DNA from: Marchantia polymorpha subsp. ruderalis
Taxonomy: Eukaryota > Streptophyta > Marchantiopsida > Marchantiales > Marchantiaceae
Assembly (NCBI GenBank): GCA_037833965.1
Contig: AP031354.1
Location: 2,830,001 to 2,894,000, forward strand
Direction of reading: 5' to 3'
Length of the DNA stretch: 64,000 nucleotides
In this document: positions 1 through 10,357 of the stretch, piece after piece
How the letters are laid out: each line of letters begins with the position of its first letter
How positions within the stretch are numbered: position 1 is the stretch's first letter
Made by a program: the position numbers and the translations under genes
The notes under the pieces: model-generated
What the model was told of the DNA's origin: nothing
What the model saw: only the letters and a program-made list of their open reading frames with translations
Database searches by the model: none

Positions 1-659
1 GATACATGAGTTAAAAGATTATATAGTAGGAGAGTGTATAGACTGCAACTGGCTGCAGATGATCAAATAAATTAAAATTAAGAATATCATTTTTATGTAA
101 TATATTCTTACCCATGGTTAATTATAAGTGAAGTTATACTTAACCCATATCCATAAGTAATACTCCAAGTGAAATTCCTAATAAACATAATGTGTAAATG
201 TCATGTTTTGCTTTGGACTACACAAGTGCACAAAAATGATTCTATAGTCAAGAAATCCAAGGCATGTTTGATGACCTCAAGATGATCTTCAGTGAGAAAA
301 TGTTAAGTAAAAAGGCCAACAAACAACATGTCATGGCCAAAGCACTACACATGAGAGCTAAACAATGATACTTCAACAAATCTTCATGTTGAGTAAGAAT
401 ATCAAATTGTAGGACGAGTATTTACTTCCAATAACTCTTTTGTCCAATATTAGCAGCGGATTATAATTACATAACTTTTAGGTTTATAAGTTTTAAGGTT
501 TATAAACATGTGTTGTTTCGACAACACATGTTTATAAAATGAAATCAATATAAGCCAATTAGTGCAATGCGAACATCATTTTTAAGGTTAAAAAACTATG
601 CTATATTGTGTTTGGAATCAAATTTCAGTCTATCAAGTTATTAACCAATACCAACTCTG
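1..659. other. AT-rich intergenic DNA
   Basis: No gene is recognised here. Apart from the palindrome at 499-538, this is low-GC spacer with frequent stops in all frames. Confidence 0.5.
499..538. repeat. 40-bp hairpin palindrome with TTCG loop
   Basis: Two perfect 18-base arms (TTTATAAACATGTGTTGT and its reverse complement) flank a 4-base TTCG loop. It lies in AT-rich DNA with no recognisable gene on either side. It is one of several similar short-loop palindromes in the window and is too short for a typical miRNA precursor. Confidence 0.85.
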
Positions 660-880
660 ATTTCACCATGAAGCTTATGAAATATGTAAGAGTATATTTG
701 GCTCTACAAATTCATTTGAGAGGTTTGTTACTTCCACAAGTTGATGATTGTGCAGAAATAGATTATATAGCAGGTTTTATATCATCATGACCACATGAAT
801 CAAATATGCAAGAGTATATTTGGCTTGAAATATTCACCTGAGAGTCTTCTTATTTTCACAATTTGATGGTTATATTTGAA
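660..880 (+). repeat. Imperfect tandem repeat of about 120 bp
   Basis: The block around 683-757 recurs around 806-875. Both carry AAGAGTATATTTGGCT, then a CCTGAGAG/TTTGAGAG-like segment and a CACAA-TTGATG segment. The first copy lies in a 60-codon open frame ending at 790; the second has stops. No protein family is recognised. Confidence 0.55.
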
Positions 881-1308
881 TTTTTTTTACAAATTTACAA
901 ATTTTGATTCAAATTTTTACAATGATAAGAAATTGTAATGTGTTTGAGTTTTAAAGACAATATTTTATCAAAAAGCATGAGTATTTTTAAAAAATTGGCA
1001 GATATATACATCTTTGTGTTAAATTATCCAAAACTCATTTGATTTATCAAATTGTTGAGGTTAGCTCATGTTAAAGAATAATATCTAAACTAGTTATATT
1101 TAGCTAAATAGTGTCTCCAATACTTGAAAGTTTTAACCCTAGTGATTTTAGAATATAAAATAAACTTTTGCCATTTATCTATATATTCACTCTTGTGTTT
1201 GTGCTATGTATCTAGTCATGCACATGGATGAACATGGTGAAGTTAACTACAGTTAAGAAATCAAAAAATTAACCGCACATGTAGTTATTTATAGCGTAGA
1301 GTGATTGC
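881..1308. other. AT-rich intergenic DNA
   Basis: Nothing recognisable is seen in this low-GC stretch on either strand. Confidence 0.45.
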
Positions 1309-1641
1309 CTACCTTGGATATATATACTCTAAGAGTGGTAAGAAGTTTTTCAGTTGAATGAGTAAATTTTTTCGGAGTGTATTCATCCGTGAACGTAACC
1401 CCTGAAGGTAAACCACGTTATATGTGTTTCTTATGTGTTGATAGTGTTGTTGGTTTGCTACCTTGGGTATATATGCTCTAAAAATGGTAAGAAGTTTTTC
1501 ACTTTAACAAGTAAACTATCTTGAGTGTATTCCTCCGTGGACGTAACTCCTGAGCTTAAACCAATTTATATGTGTCTTGTGTGTTAATAGTGGTGTTGGT
1601 TTGCTCAATTTGAGGTTTAACTTAAGAATTGGTATTAAAGC
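1309..1641 (+). mobile_element. Ty1/copia LTR end (R-U5 duplicated) with PBS
   Basis: A 149-bp unit starting CTACCTTGG occurs twice (1309-1457 and 1458-1606). Each copy has the layout of a plant copia R-U5: a GAGTGTATTC-TCCGTG-ACGTAAC segment, a CCTGA---AAACCA segment and a TATATGTGT run. The end is followed at 1630-1641 by TGGTATTAAAGC, two mismatches from the copia primer-binding site TGGTATCAGAGC, which pairs with initiator tRNA-Met. This indicates the 3' edge of a 5' LTR in plus orientation, with its R-U5 part duplicated. No matching 3' LTR was found downstream. The same R-U5 style appears reversed at 26.4 kb. Confidence 0.65.
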
Positions 1642-2095
1642 AGGTTCTAGTTCAGTATTTGTGTCAGAGTGTTTTTTTGACGGCTTTCTAACAAGTGATA
1701 TTTTTTCCGAGATATTTTTCTGATATATGACGGGTTTTTGCAAAGTGTATGGTTTTCACTCCATCCGGAGCTTTTCTTGGTTGTTGATGGATTCTTTGAC
1801 ACTCGAGGAAAAGTTCCGAAGTGCGAAGGGAAAGACAACATTTCTTAAGAGACGAGGGAGTGAGGAGAGATTTGTTACCGTTTAATAAACTATTTTTCGC
1901 CCCAAGCGAGCTCGATTTGGGCACGGCCTGTTTTCGTTCCTGTCGAGAGGAAGATCGAGATCGACTAGAAGCGGAGCACAGAAGTAAAACTCGAGGTTTT
2001 GACTTTCTTCGTGGATTAGCTGGAGATGAGGGTACTCTCGTGATTGCATAAGGAGTGGAGTTTTTAACCCTAAACCGCGAGGAGCCCCAGGTCGC
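1642..2095 (+). other. Internal region after a copia PBS, unassigned
   Basis: This follows the PBS-like site at 1630-1641 and should be the internal part of that element. A short frame from the ATG at 1789 reads MDSLTLEEKFRSAKGKTTFL and ends in two stops soon after; an overlapping frame gives a 76-codon ORF (1821-2051) rich in Arg and Glu. Neither matches a gag domain that I recognise. GC content rises sharply through this interval. Confidence 0.3.
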
Positions 2096-2668
2096 GGAGC
2101 GGAGCGGCTGGAGGGAGTAATTTTGGAGGAGCCACCCCCGTTAGGCAGCGGAGGAGCCTGAGTTTGACCCCCCTCTCTCCGCGAAGGCAGGAGGGCAGCG
2201 GAGGAGAGGAGCCTTCCTTCTGATCTTTCTTCTGATTTTTAGATTATTTTTTTTGTTTTCACCTAAACGCCGTACGCCGAGAGAAGGGTCTAGTGCTATT
2301 CAAACGAATTGTATGTTGTTTACGGCTTTCCGATGACCGTTTTATGACGGTGACAAAAATTTGACGGGTCACAATTTTTTCGGCCCAGAGCATGTGACCT
2401 CCCCCCAAGGAGCGAAGCGGCCGGAGAGAGTAATTTTGGAGGAGCCACCCCCGTTAGGCAACGGAGGAGCCTGATTTTGCCCCCCCTCTCCGCGAAGGCA
2501 GAGGAGAGAAGCCTTCCTTCTGATCTTTCTTTTGATGTTTAGATATTTTTTTGTTTTCACCTAAACGCCGTACGCCGAGAGAAGGGTCTAGTGGTATTGT
2601 TGTTATTTACGGCTTTCCGATGACCGTTTTATGACGGTGACAAAAATTTGACGGGTCACAATTTTTTC
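2096..2668. repeat. GC-rich tandem repeat, two copies of 260-285 bp
   Basis: Copy 1 is about 2096-2381 and copy 2 about 2408-2668. Shared blocks include GGAGGAGCCACCCCCGTTAG, CACCTAAACGCCGTACGCCG and TTTGACGGGTCACAATTTTT. The copies differ by small indels, and about 26 bp unique to the first junction separates them. Base composition and the GGAGCGAAGCGG-type motifs are unlike the surrounding AT-rich DNA and resemble plant mitochondrial intergenic sequence. No ORF or RNA gene is recognised. Confidence 0.75.
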
Positions 2669-3040
2669 TCGAGGTAGGCCGCCTACCCTCGCTTCCCGCG
2701 CACAGGCCCGCTGACAGAAGAGCGTCAGAAGAACGCTATGCGTTCTCTCGCTTCGCGCCTTCCATTCTGGTAGCTGTGCGTGCTGAAAAAAAAAAGAGAG
2801 AGCAAGTCAGGCCCAGACGAGGCAAGTAGAATCGCAGGGACAAGAAGCGGGACTAGATCTCGAGCAGAAGTTTCAGAAATTTGAAACGCAGGCGGGTTGA
2901 AGCAAGAAATTTGCGAATCGGCAACTTCGAAGTCCAAACGAGCGAGGGATTCAGCAACAGCAGGTTAGCCAAGTCGAAGACCCTACTAGAGACGAATGCC
3001 TAAAAACTTGTAATGCTTGTAATGAGAATCTGAACTACGA
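2669..3040. other. GC-rich unassigned stretch, possibly organelle-derived
   Basis: This continues the compositional island of the tandem repeat (CTTCGCGCC-type motifs, a short A10 run at about 2786). No gene is recognised. A nuclear insertion of mitochondrial DNA is possible but rests only on composition and style. Confidence 0.25.
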
Positions 3041-4408
3041 TTCTTCGGTCTAACTCACTACTATATGTATGTAGGATGCCTTAATGTCACTAGAAGAAGC
3101 TCATTTTACCGATTACCAATTTGATATTTTTATGAAGACCTAGTGCCTACATGAAGGTGTCGAAGCTGTTTGCTGAAACTCTGTATCATTACTTCCTATT
3201 CCATGTGTCACAAAGTATGTACATGCACCCCTAGATAGGTAGGGTTGTCGCTATATGCTCGATATTGCAGATAGCTTTCACACCGGATGTGCCGTAAAGG
3301 CGAGTAGCGGTGTTTGGAGATCTGGGAATTATTGTAAGTCAAACTGGGACCATGTTGGATCAAAATGATGTTAACATTGTCAAAACTTGAACACACTTGA
3401 ACTTGGTCTCTACCAACCAATCAGCGTGAGTTTTATGATTATTCCCAGGCGACTATGAGGTGTTTAACGTGACAAGGTTGGTGGTAGATACCATATCTTA
3501 GTCAAGTGATTCACAATCTTTATAACCTTTCATACAAGCTTCAAAATTAGTTTTCTGAGAATACTATGAAGTTTACTTTGACTTATCCTGCCGTAAAAAT
3601 GTTCTGTACTATGATCTTTAAAAATAACTCCATTTTTTAATGCATATAATTTTGGTTCAAAGTATAAATTGCTTAGAAATTTTGTATCTTCATCTTGAAT
3701 ATTATTTTAATTTAACGATCAATATATATATACACTTTTTAATTGATAATTAACCAGGCTAAGTTGTATTAAATAAACTACATTGCAATACTTTAATCTC
3801 AAAATATGAAGCATTGTGAGCACAAGAATTTTTTTTAAACGGTTTATAAAATTGTGAACATGCAAATATATTCATAATGGGTCAATTTTCCATTAAATTG
3901 AAAATGCGTACGTTTTTTTAATTTAAAATACTTAACCTCAAGTTACTCTTATTTCATCTTTGATATGCAAGTATAATATTCAATTATGATCTACTTACAA
4001 TTTTTTATTACATTTTATTAGGCTTTTTTAATCAATTTTTAACCTTCTTTGAGATGAATACTATGATCATCTTCGATTATTTGACATAAGAAGTAAAAGA
4101 ATTTTTATTTCAAGATATTCATAGTTTTTTTGTTCTTCCATTGATTTTTTTTTCATTCGTAACACGCTACAAAAGGGAGTAAGTTTTCCTAAATGGATAT
4201 GTTGTAGTTGTGATCTTCCTTAATAATACTTACCTAAAAATATCAAAGCGAGAACTTTTTTATGTAAGAATGGCAGTTAACTTTGGACTAAAGAGCAGCT
4301 CTTTGGACCAAACATAAGCATTTTTCTGCGAAACTTGGAAGAGTCCTGAAAGCCAGAACCCACGAAATTGTAGTTATTATTAACTATGTTTGTACTATTT
4401 TTGTGCAA
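3041..4408. other. AT-rich intergenic DNA
   Basis: There is no recognisable gene, repeat boundary or RNA. GC content falls very low between about 3600 and 4250. Confidence 0.45.
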
Positions 4409-4896
4409 GAAATAGTGACTAAGCTATACATATGAGAGCAATTGTCTTGGCTGGTGTTGCTGCAAATTCTCTTGTTTATAAAGTGGTTCATGCAGATAAT
4501 CCATATATTTTAAACGTTGTTAGATATATCTTCGAAACAGGAACATTTGAAGACTATACTTTTCATGGATAGATGGATGGGACCCTAAAGGTAGTCTCCT
4601 ACTTTTTGTCATTCAGATAGACCCCCTTCCACTTGACTGTGGGTAATATGTGAGAAATAGTGACTAAGCTATACATATGAGAGCAATTGTCTTGGCTGGT
4701 ATTGCTGCAAATTCTCTTGTTTAATAAGTGGTTCATGCAGATAATCCATACATTTTAAACGTTGTTAGATATATCTTCGAAACTGGAACAATTGAAGACT
4801 ATACCTTGTATAGATAAATATATGGGACCCTAAAAGTAGTCTCCTACTTTTTTTTCAATCAGTTAAACCCCCTTCCACTTGACTGTGGGTAATATG
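4409..4896 (+). repeat. 245-bp direct tandem duplication
   Basis: Positions 4409-4653 are repeated at 4654-4896 at high identity, both running from GAAATAGTGACTAAGC to GACTGTGGGTAATATG. The main differences are a one-base shift (TTTATAAAG versus TTTAATAAG) and scattered substitutions. The first copy carries an intact 46-codon frame that the second has lost through the shift. Confidence 0.9.
4432..4572 (+). CDS. Small ORF of unknown function in tandem copy 1
   Basis: A 46-codon frame starts at the ATG of MRAIVLAGVAANSLVYKV and ends at TAG. I do not recognise the peptide. Its N-terminal third is hydrophobic (Leu, Val, Ala) and the C-terminal part contains Arg-Tyr, Phe-Glu and acidic residues. 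The equivalent frame of tandem copy 2 is shifted within the Ser-Leu-Val segment, so only one copy could make it. It may be a chance frame or an exon piece of a former gene. No promoter or splice evidence is seen. Confidence 0.2.
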   Translation: MRAIVLAGVAANSLVYKVVHADNPYILNVVRYIFETGTFEDYTFHG

Positions 4897-5846
4897 GTTG
4901 CTTCTGTAGTGGTGAACACAAGATTCTTGATTCCTTGTGTAACTTATCATCGTCATCAAGCGTTTTGTGCTCTGGCGGCTACTTTAAGCTTCTGCAGAGT
5001 TTGGCAACTCCTTCACCTCACCTCGGATTTACACAGTGACCAGATGAAACCCAAGGAACAGTAGATGTACGGATTCTTCCCTGCCATGGACTGCAGGTGT
5101 GACCGGCAGTCAGTGGACCAGTGTCACCAGAGGTTCCATGACCTTCTGTAGGCCATGACTTTCTCGTGGCGGTAATTATCGGGACCTCGACACGAAAACT
5201 TTTGCAAAAACATGGAAATTAATGTGCAAAAGCTAAGTCCACTGCACGTGCTTTTGGGTCTCTGACACATCCAGCCAGTTGTTACTGCTGCGACTGTAGA
5301 TTTCTGAACTACCCTGGACGGTACCAACGACATCGAATTCATCACGGTCAAGATCAGCAAGAACCCGTCCAGTGCTTCTTGGCTGAAGTTCTGACCGTGT
5401 TGTGTTCCCGGAGAGAATCACCGCCAGGCTCTGAGAAAGTCATTACAGTGAAGTACTAGTCTCTCACTCTAATTGCTCGGTCAAGCGTGACCATGGTCAG
5501 GAATCTCCTGTGCGTCTGCCACTTGAGATCGTGAGGGAAATAAGTACAGAAGAAGCAGCTTTCGACTTACATCTTCTTTGTGAATTAGGGCTTAGGAATT
5601 GTATTCAACTCTCTCGACGTTTTCGGTCGACGATATGGTACTCTGATTTCGTGCTATCCAGGCAGCCCCGTGAGATTTTGCATTGACGCCTTCGCTGAGC
5701 TCCTTCGCAGCAGACGACCAGAGAAAGGAGATTTATGATTTTGTACACGTCTGCGACTGAAACTAGCACAAGACAAGGCTTTACGTCGCGTACTCGTGTG
5801 AGTGAAGCTATCTATCCTCGACGCAGCAGGAGAGAAGACGATCGCA
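4897..5846. other. Unassigned stretch of moderate GC
   Basis: Base composition is gene-like, but frames are short and interrupted. No family is recognised. It may contain 5' leader or exon fragments of the ORF at 5847. Confidence 0.3.
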
Positions 5847-6095
5847 ATGGATAGATCTGTGTCACTGCCCAATAGTTTCAGCAGCAATGGCGTTTCATCG
5901 CAGTCTCAGTATAAGCTGGCCAAGAACGGGGGATCGGCATCCCTGCGGAAGAAGGTTTCCTGGGTTCCGGATACCGTAGACAACGAGGATATATCAAAGA
6001 AATCGTTCAAGAAGGAGCAATACGTTTCGTCCAGCAGTTTGACTTCATCGAGTGACATGCGTTGTGTAACCTGTAATTGTAGTAATCTGGGCTGA
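5847..6095 (+). CDS. Unknown serine-rich 82-residue protein or first exon
   Basis: An open frame from the ATG at 5847 encodes 82 residues. It is rich in Ser and Lys, starts MDRSVSLPNSFSSNG, and has a basic segment (SLRKKVSW) followed by acidic and Ser-rich tracts. It ends with a Cys-rich tail that may be read-through past a splice donor, because GTAATTGTAG follows a CCT at about 6077. Codon composition is better than in the flanks. The family is not recognised. Downstream at 6115-6290 another open frame (beginning RKVLQTLGNSML) could be a following exon, but no intron can be fixed confidently. Confidence 0.35.
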   Translation: MDRSVSLPNSFSSNGVSSQSQYKLAKNGGSASLRKKVSWVPDTVDNEDISKKSFKKEQYVSSSSLTSSSDMRCVTCNCSNLG

Positions 6096-6550
6096 TTGTG
6101 AAAGTGGAGCCGTAACAGGAAAGTGCTTCAAACGCTGGGGAATAGCATGCTCAAGGCCGGCAGGGCAGGGCAGGCCCAATACTTCGATCACGATTACTAT
6201 TTTTCTGTCAAAGATGGACCGACTTTATCTTCAGGTGACAACTGCGAAGCACACTGGGGTCGATGTTTCCGATGGGCTTGTTAGGCCACTGCGGAAACAA
6301 TCCTGAAGAAAAAGTGTGGAGTCTCTTCAGGAGCTGGAATCTGCGCAGAGTTATCATCTGGAAACCTGGAGCTCCATGCAACCAACTTTTGACTGTGAAA
6401 GGATTTCGCACAATGCCCAAACGTCCTTGTATAACTGCTAAGATGAGACGAGTGCTAGAACCATCAGTAGATGGAATATTTCCTTATGACTTCTTTTGTT
6501 TGCGTAGAGGTGGTGAGCTTGTTTGTACTCTAGCTTTCGATGAATAACTG
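6096..6550 (+). other. Gene-like stretch with broken frames
   Basis: Several plus-strand frames stay open for 60-95 codons (one at 6263-6547), with fairly even base composition. None matches a known family, and plausible frames are separated by stops. It could be further exons of the 5847 locus, a UTR, or a decayed gene. Confidence 0.25.
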
Positions 6551-7892
6551 TCAAAGATGCATGTCAGTGCTGGAAATTTGTGAGTGCTTGCGTAGTGGAG
6601 GCAGCATCGTTCCAATTTCACGGAATTCAGTGTATGTAACTGTGTACATAGCTACTTGTTGAGGCAGCTCCATTTGGCTGTTTTATATAGGCTCACCAAA
6701 TTTTGAAACTCATGGTAGAAGCCAATCCAAACCTCAGCATCGAAGGCTGCACTCTGCATAAGTCCTTGTTTTGCTGACACATAAATACGATATGATGATG
6801 TGAACTTTGTCACATTCATGTTCAAACCTGTAGACGATCTATAATAAAAGTATCGTCAACGCTTTGAAAGCTCGTCTTATTTGTGTTTCCTCTGAATGAT
6901 GGGTGATGTGATCACGGTATTCCAGGCAGAGTATCCCAGGCAGGGAGTCATGCTTGTCAGAAAGTTTATTCTCGGTCGATACAATATTGTTGCTTTGTAG
7001 TGCAGACACTGAAAAGGATCGATTATCATCCGCTGGAAAATCTTCGACGATAAATGTAAGGACTTTCACGTTTTACATGTCTAGTGTCATCAGTAGACCA
7101 CATGTACGGTAAGTGACTTGGTGTCCAGAGACGGGAAGTACTGGTATGAACATTCGGACTCGAACTAGAATACTGTGTAGGGTGTTATCTTGAGTATAGA
7201 ACATGAGAAACATTTTGAGCTGTCTTGAATGTGCCACTTTAACCATCAGGTACGCAGTCTATAGCCATTAGTTAAGTAAAACGATGCGTGCAATATCTTT
7301 CAAAACTTGTTACATTCTCGATCATCACTGGATTTTTTCTCAATCGATACTCTAAATCTATCTTCACATTTTGGAATCGAATATATACTACGTGATTCAA
7401 GTCAAAGTAGTTTCTATTTCAAAGTAGCTCAAGAATTTTATATGCTAATTATTAAAACAGTCAAAAATATTTAATACTAAGAAGAACAAACTTAATTTAT
7501 TATGTCATTGCTTAATATTGCTATCAATTCACTTGATTCAAATTAATATTTCGTCACGAATCCTAGATAAACCATCTGTTTAATCTCTGAATTTGGGAAA
7601 AGGAATTATTTGTTCCATGTACAATAAATTTAATCATATTGAAATTAAAATTATTATAAGTTAAATTTATGTAGTTCTTGTATTATTCATTAATGTTTAT
7701 ATATATATTTACATATATATATATATCACTAAAGTGAAAATATATCTCAATACCACTACTTCAACAAGTGGCATGACATATAACAGTTAGATGCAGCAGC
7801 CCCTCCAAAAATCTTCTAACTGTTACATGAGCACGGGAGGAGGAAGAATAATCGTGTCTGTTCGAAGGAAGGGTATTCCGGCGGGAGCCCAC
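6551..7892. other. Intergenic DNA, AT-rich from 7300
   Basis: No gene is recognised. A short TA microsatellite lies at about 7698-7727. The left part (6551-7250) has moderate GC and could be a 3' UTR or old gene debris. Confidence 0.4.
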
Positions 7893-7905
7893 GAATTATA
7901 TATAA
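7893..7905 (+). promoter_or_regulatory. TATA-box-like site
   Basis: ATTATATATAAGTACGG sits in a moderate-GC region about 120 bp upstream of a small frame at 8023. It fits a plant TATA element, but no transcript evidence is available. Confidence 0.3.
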
Positions 7906-8022
7906 GTACGGATTATAGACAGTGTCCTGTCCTGAGGTGTCTTCACTGAAATTGGTAATCATTTGATTCTATAATTAAAGAAAGAAAAAGCAATTGTATC
8001 GGACACAACAGTTGGAACAGAT

Positions 8023-8139
8023 ATGAATATGACTCGAGAGTTCTTGACAAAATTGTATGTCATCGTTGAGAATTCTTCAACATCCCGAGTGGTGCTTTAT
8101 TCCTCGCTCGAAATCGAGGAGAATTGGACCTCGATTTAG
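8023..8139 (+). CDS. 38-residue ORF of unknown function
   Basis: The frame starts MNMTREFLTKLYVIVENSS and ends at TAG (8137-8139). It lies downstream of a TATA-like site at 7893 and converges on the end of the EF-P gene. No family is recognised and it may be a chance frame. Confidence 0.15.
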   Translation: MNMTREFLTKLYVIVENSSTSRVVLYSSLEIEENWTSI

Positions 8140-8349
8140 CGGAGTTGTATACTATACAGTTTCTTCCAAAAGCTAGCCCCAAATTCTCACTTTCATCATG
8201 TTACAAAAACTGCGCAGGGTATTGGTGTTAGAATTACACTACAGCTATCAAGAATAGAATCAGTTCCGACAATCTTATCCTATTTGGGGGATTAGAGAAT
8301 CTGCTTCTTTCAGCCATGGAAGCTGCATTTCACCTTGCGTGCAAAAAAT

Positions 8350-10357
8350 CTAGCCCCTGCTGATGTACGACCCATCCTTGGTTTGGATGACGATTGTGTC
8401 ATCTTGATTCACGAAAAGAGGCACATTAACAGTTGCTCCAGTTTCAACCGTCACGGTTTTCGTTCCACCTATCAAGTTGGAGCACGATTTTAGAAACAGG
8501 GACGAAACTGGCATTTGCAAAAATACTCTGAGTATGAACATAGTATGATCTCGACTGCTAGAATCAGCAACGCATGTCCGGCAAATCAAATGGCAGAACC
8601 TATTATCTAGTAATATTTTGAAACGTCAAAATGTACTCATAAAAACCCAGAAGAAGGACTGGAATCCAGCCCCTTAAAAATGATTTACCTTGCGCTGTGT
8701 CTCCTTTTACGCCTGGATCAGCTTGAATAACTTTCAACTTCACTGTCACCGGCAGATCCATATCAATTACCTGTCCCAGTTTTAAACAAAAACGTTAAGA
8801 AAAAAACTTCTCTTGTAAGATCTCGTTTGAACAGATCAACTGTTCGTTTCGGAAACATGCAGGCTATTGAATAAAATGACCTTCGAAGCCAATCAAAATT
8901 ACGGCAAACGAAATTCCTGACAGTTTCAGAAAACAGAAAGATATCAGTTTCCTTTCACTGCGTGATACCCAACCACAAAAACAACTCTCTGGGAGACGAA
9001 GAATACCCGGCCATTCCACGACAGAACACTGCACTCCATTCCCTCCATGAGAAACTTGCTCCTGTCTCCAATTTCTTCCTTGCTAATACGCACCTCCTCG
9101 TATGTTTCCTGAATATAGATTGCAGTTCGTTATAAATGCTAAAACCTCTAAATTCCACATAGAACTTTCGCAAATTATCATACTTTCAGATTTCTTATGA
9201 AAGCCGAGTTCGAGTGACTACCGAATCCATAAAGACGTATTGTTCGCCATCCATGTAAGTATACTGTTTGAACTCCTTCATGATTGTTGCCTCGTCAACC
9301 TGAAAGAATCATTTCTAGCATCCGTCAGTAGTTTCAGTTGAAAATCCGCCCAAGCAATGGACGTTCGGGAGCAGAATTCCGAAAGTTGAAATCTGCAATT
9401 TTTATACCCTGATCTGGTCAAATCCTCGAAGCGAACGCGCGTCCATTTTCGTTATTGTCAGTGAGAACAGCACATACGATACTCACATTTTCACCAGCCC
9501 TAAATGTTCGATCGACTGTGTTGCCTGTGACGTAATTCCTCAATTTCGTTCTCACGAATGCAGCTCCTTTTCCCGGTTTCACGTGCAAAAACTCTTCAAC
9601 CACATCCCATTACTACGCGTCAGGCTGATTTAACCGAAATTAGAAGAAAATAGGAGACCACAGACAAACCAGAGCTTTCGAGTGAGGAGCGTTGCAAGAT
9701 CTCCATCGATATTGCAATTGTCATGGTAATTCGGAGGTGTAGACAGACAGATAAATTCAAAATTTCAAAATTTCATAGATGAATTCATACCGAGAATCTT
9801 CCAAGGAGCACCATCTATCTCGATATTGGTCCCGTTCCTAAATTCATTGCTCGATAGTGCCCACACCCCTGCATTCCAGTGCAAGCTCTGTCAACGAAAC
9901 TGGAAAAAGATAAGCTTCAGGAACGAGCTTTTATAAAGCCCTTGCATTCCCAGCCTTGACTGATAAAACAGGGTCACGAGGTATACCAAATTGCAAGCTG
10001 TATCGATCATACTCATCATTGTGTGCATATTATGAAAACCGGAGAGTGATGTTCTCAAGCAATGTCAGTCTTTACCAACTGCAAAGAGCAGAGTATCGAC
10101 CGGAAACTGCGAAAACTATTCCATGGCCATTCGACTGCTTCGGCAATAAAACCGCAAGAGCAGGAAGAAGCAAAAACCCAGAAGAGACGAGAGGAGAAGC
10201 GAAAGTTACCAACAGACGGAGAAACCGAAAGCCGAGTCAATGTCCTAGGAATCACTCCTATCGGCGAGAAGGACTTTCTTGAGGCAGGTGCAGACAGCTG
10301 CAATGCTGGGAGCATTGCACTGCATCCGAGTGTGGAGACGGCTGTGGCCTGCATCAT
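8350..10357 (-). CDS. Plastid elongation factor P, seven exons
   Basis: EF-P relieves ribosome stalling at proline-rich stretches; in plants this bacterial-type form acts in the chloroplast. By eye the exons on the minus strand are 10357-10210, 9868-9791, 9593-9487, 9299-9222, 9108-9007, 8770-8689 and 8468-8350. All introns are GT-AG with consistent phases and give 237 residues. The start is the first ATG after an in-frame TAG. Residues 1 to about 52 are Ala/Ser-rich, like a chloroplast transit peptide. The KOW-like N-domain follows ([20 protein letters not shown]) with loop VKPGKGAAF, where Lys84 matches the modified lysine position of bacterial EF-P. The OB domains end with [11 protein letters not shown] and [12 protein letters not shown], the EF-P signature region. 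Length and domain order are complete. The acceptor before exon 3 lacks a clear pyrimidine tract. Confidence 0.93.
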
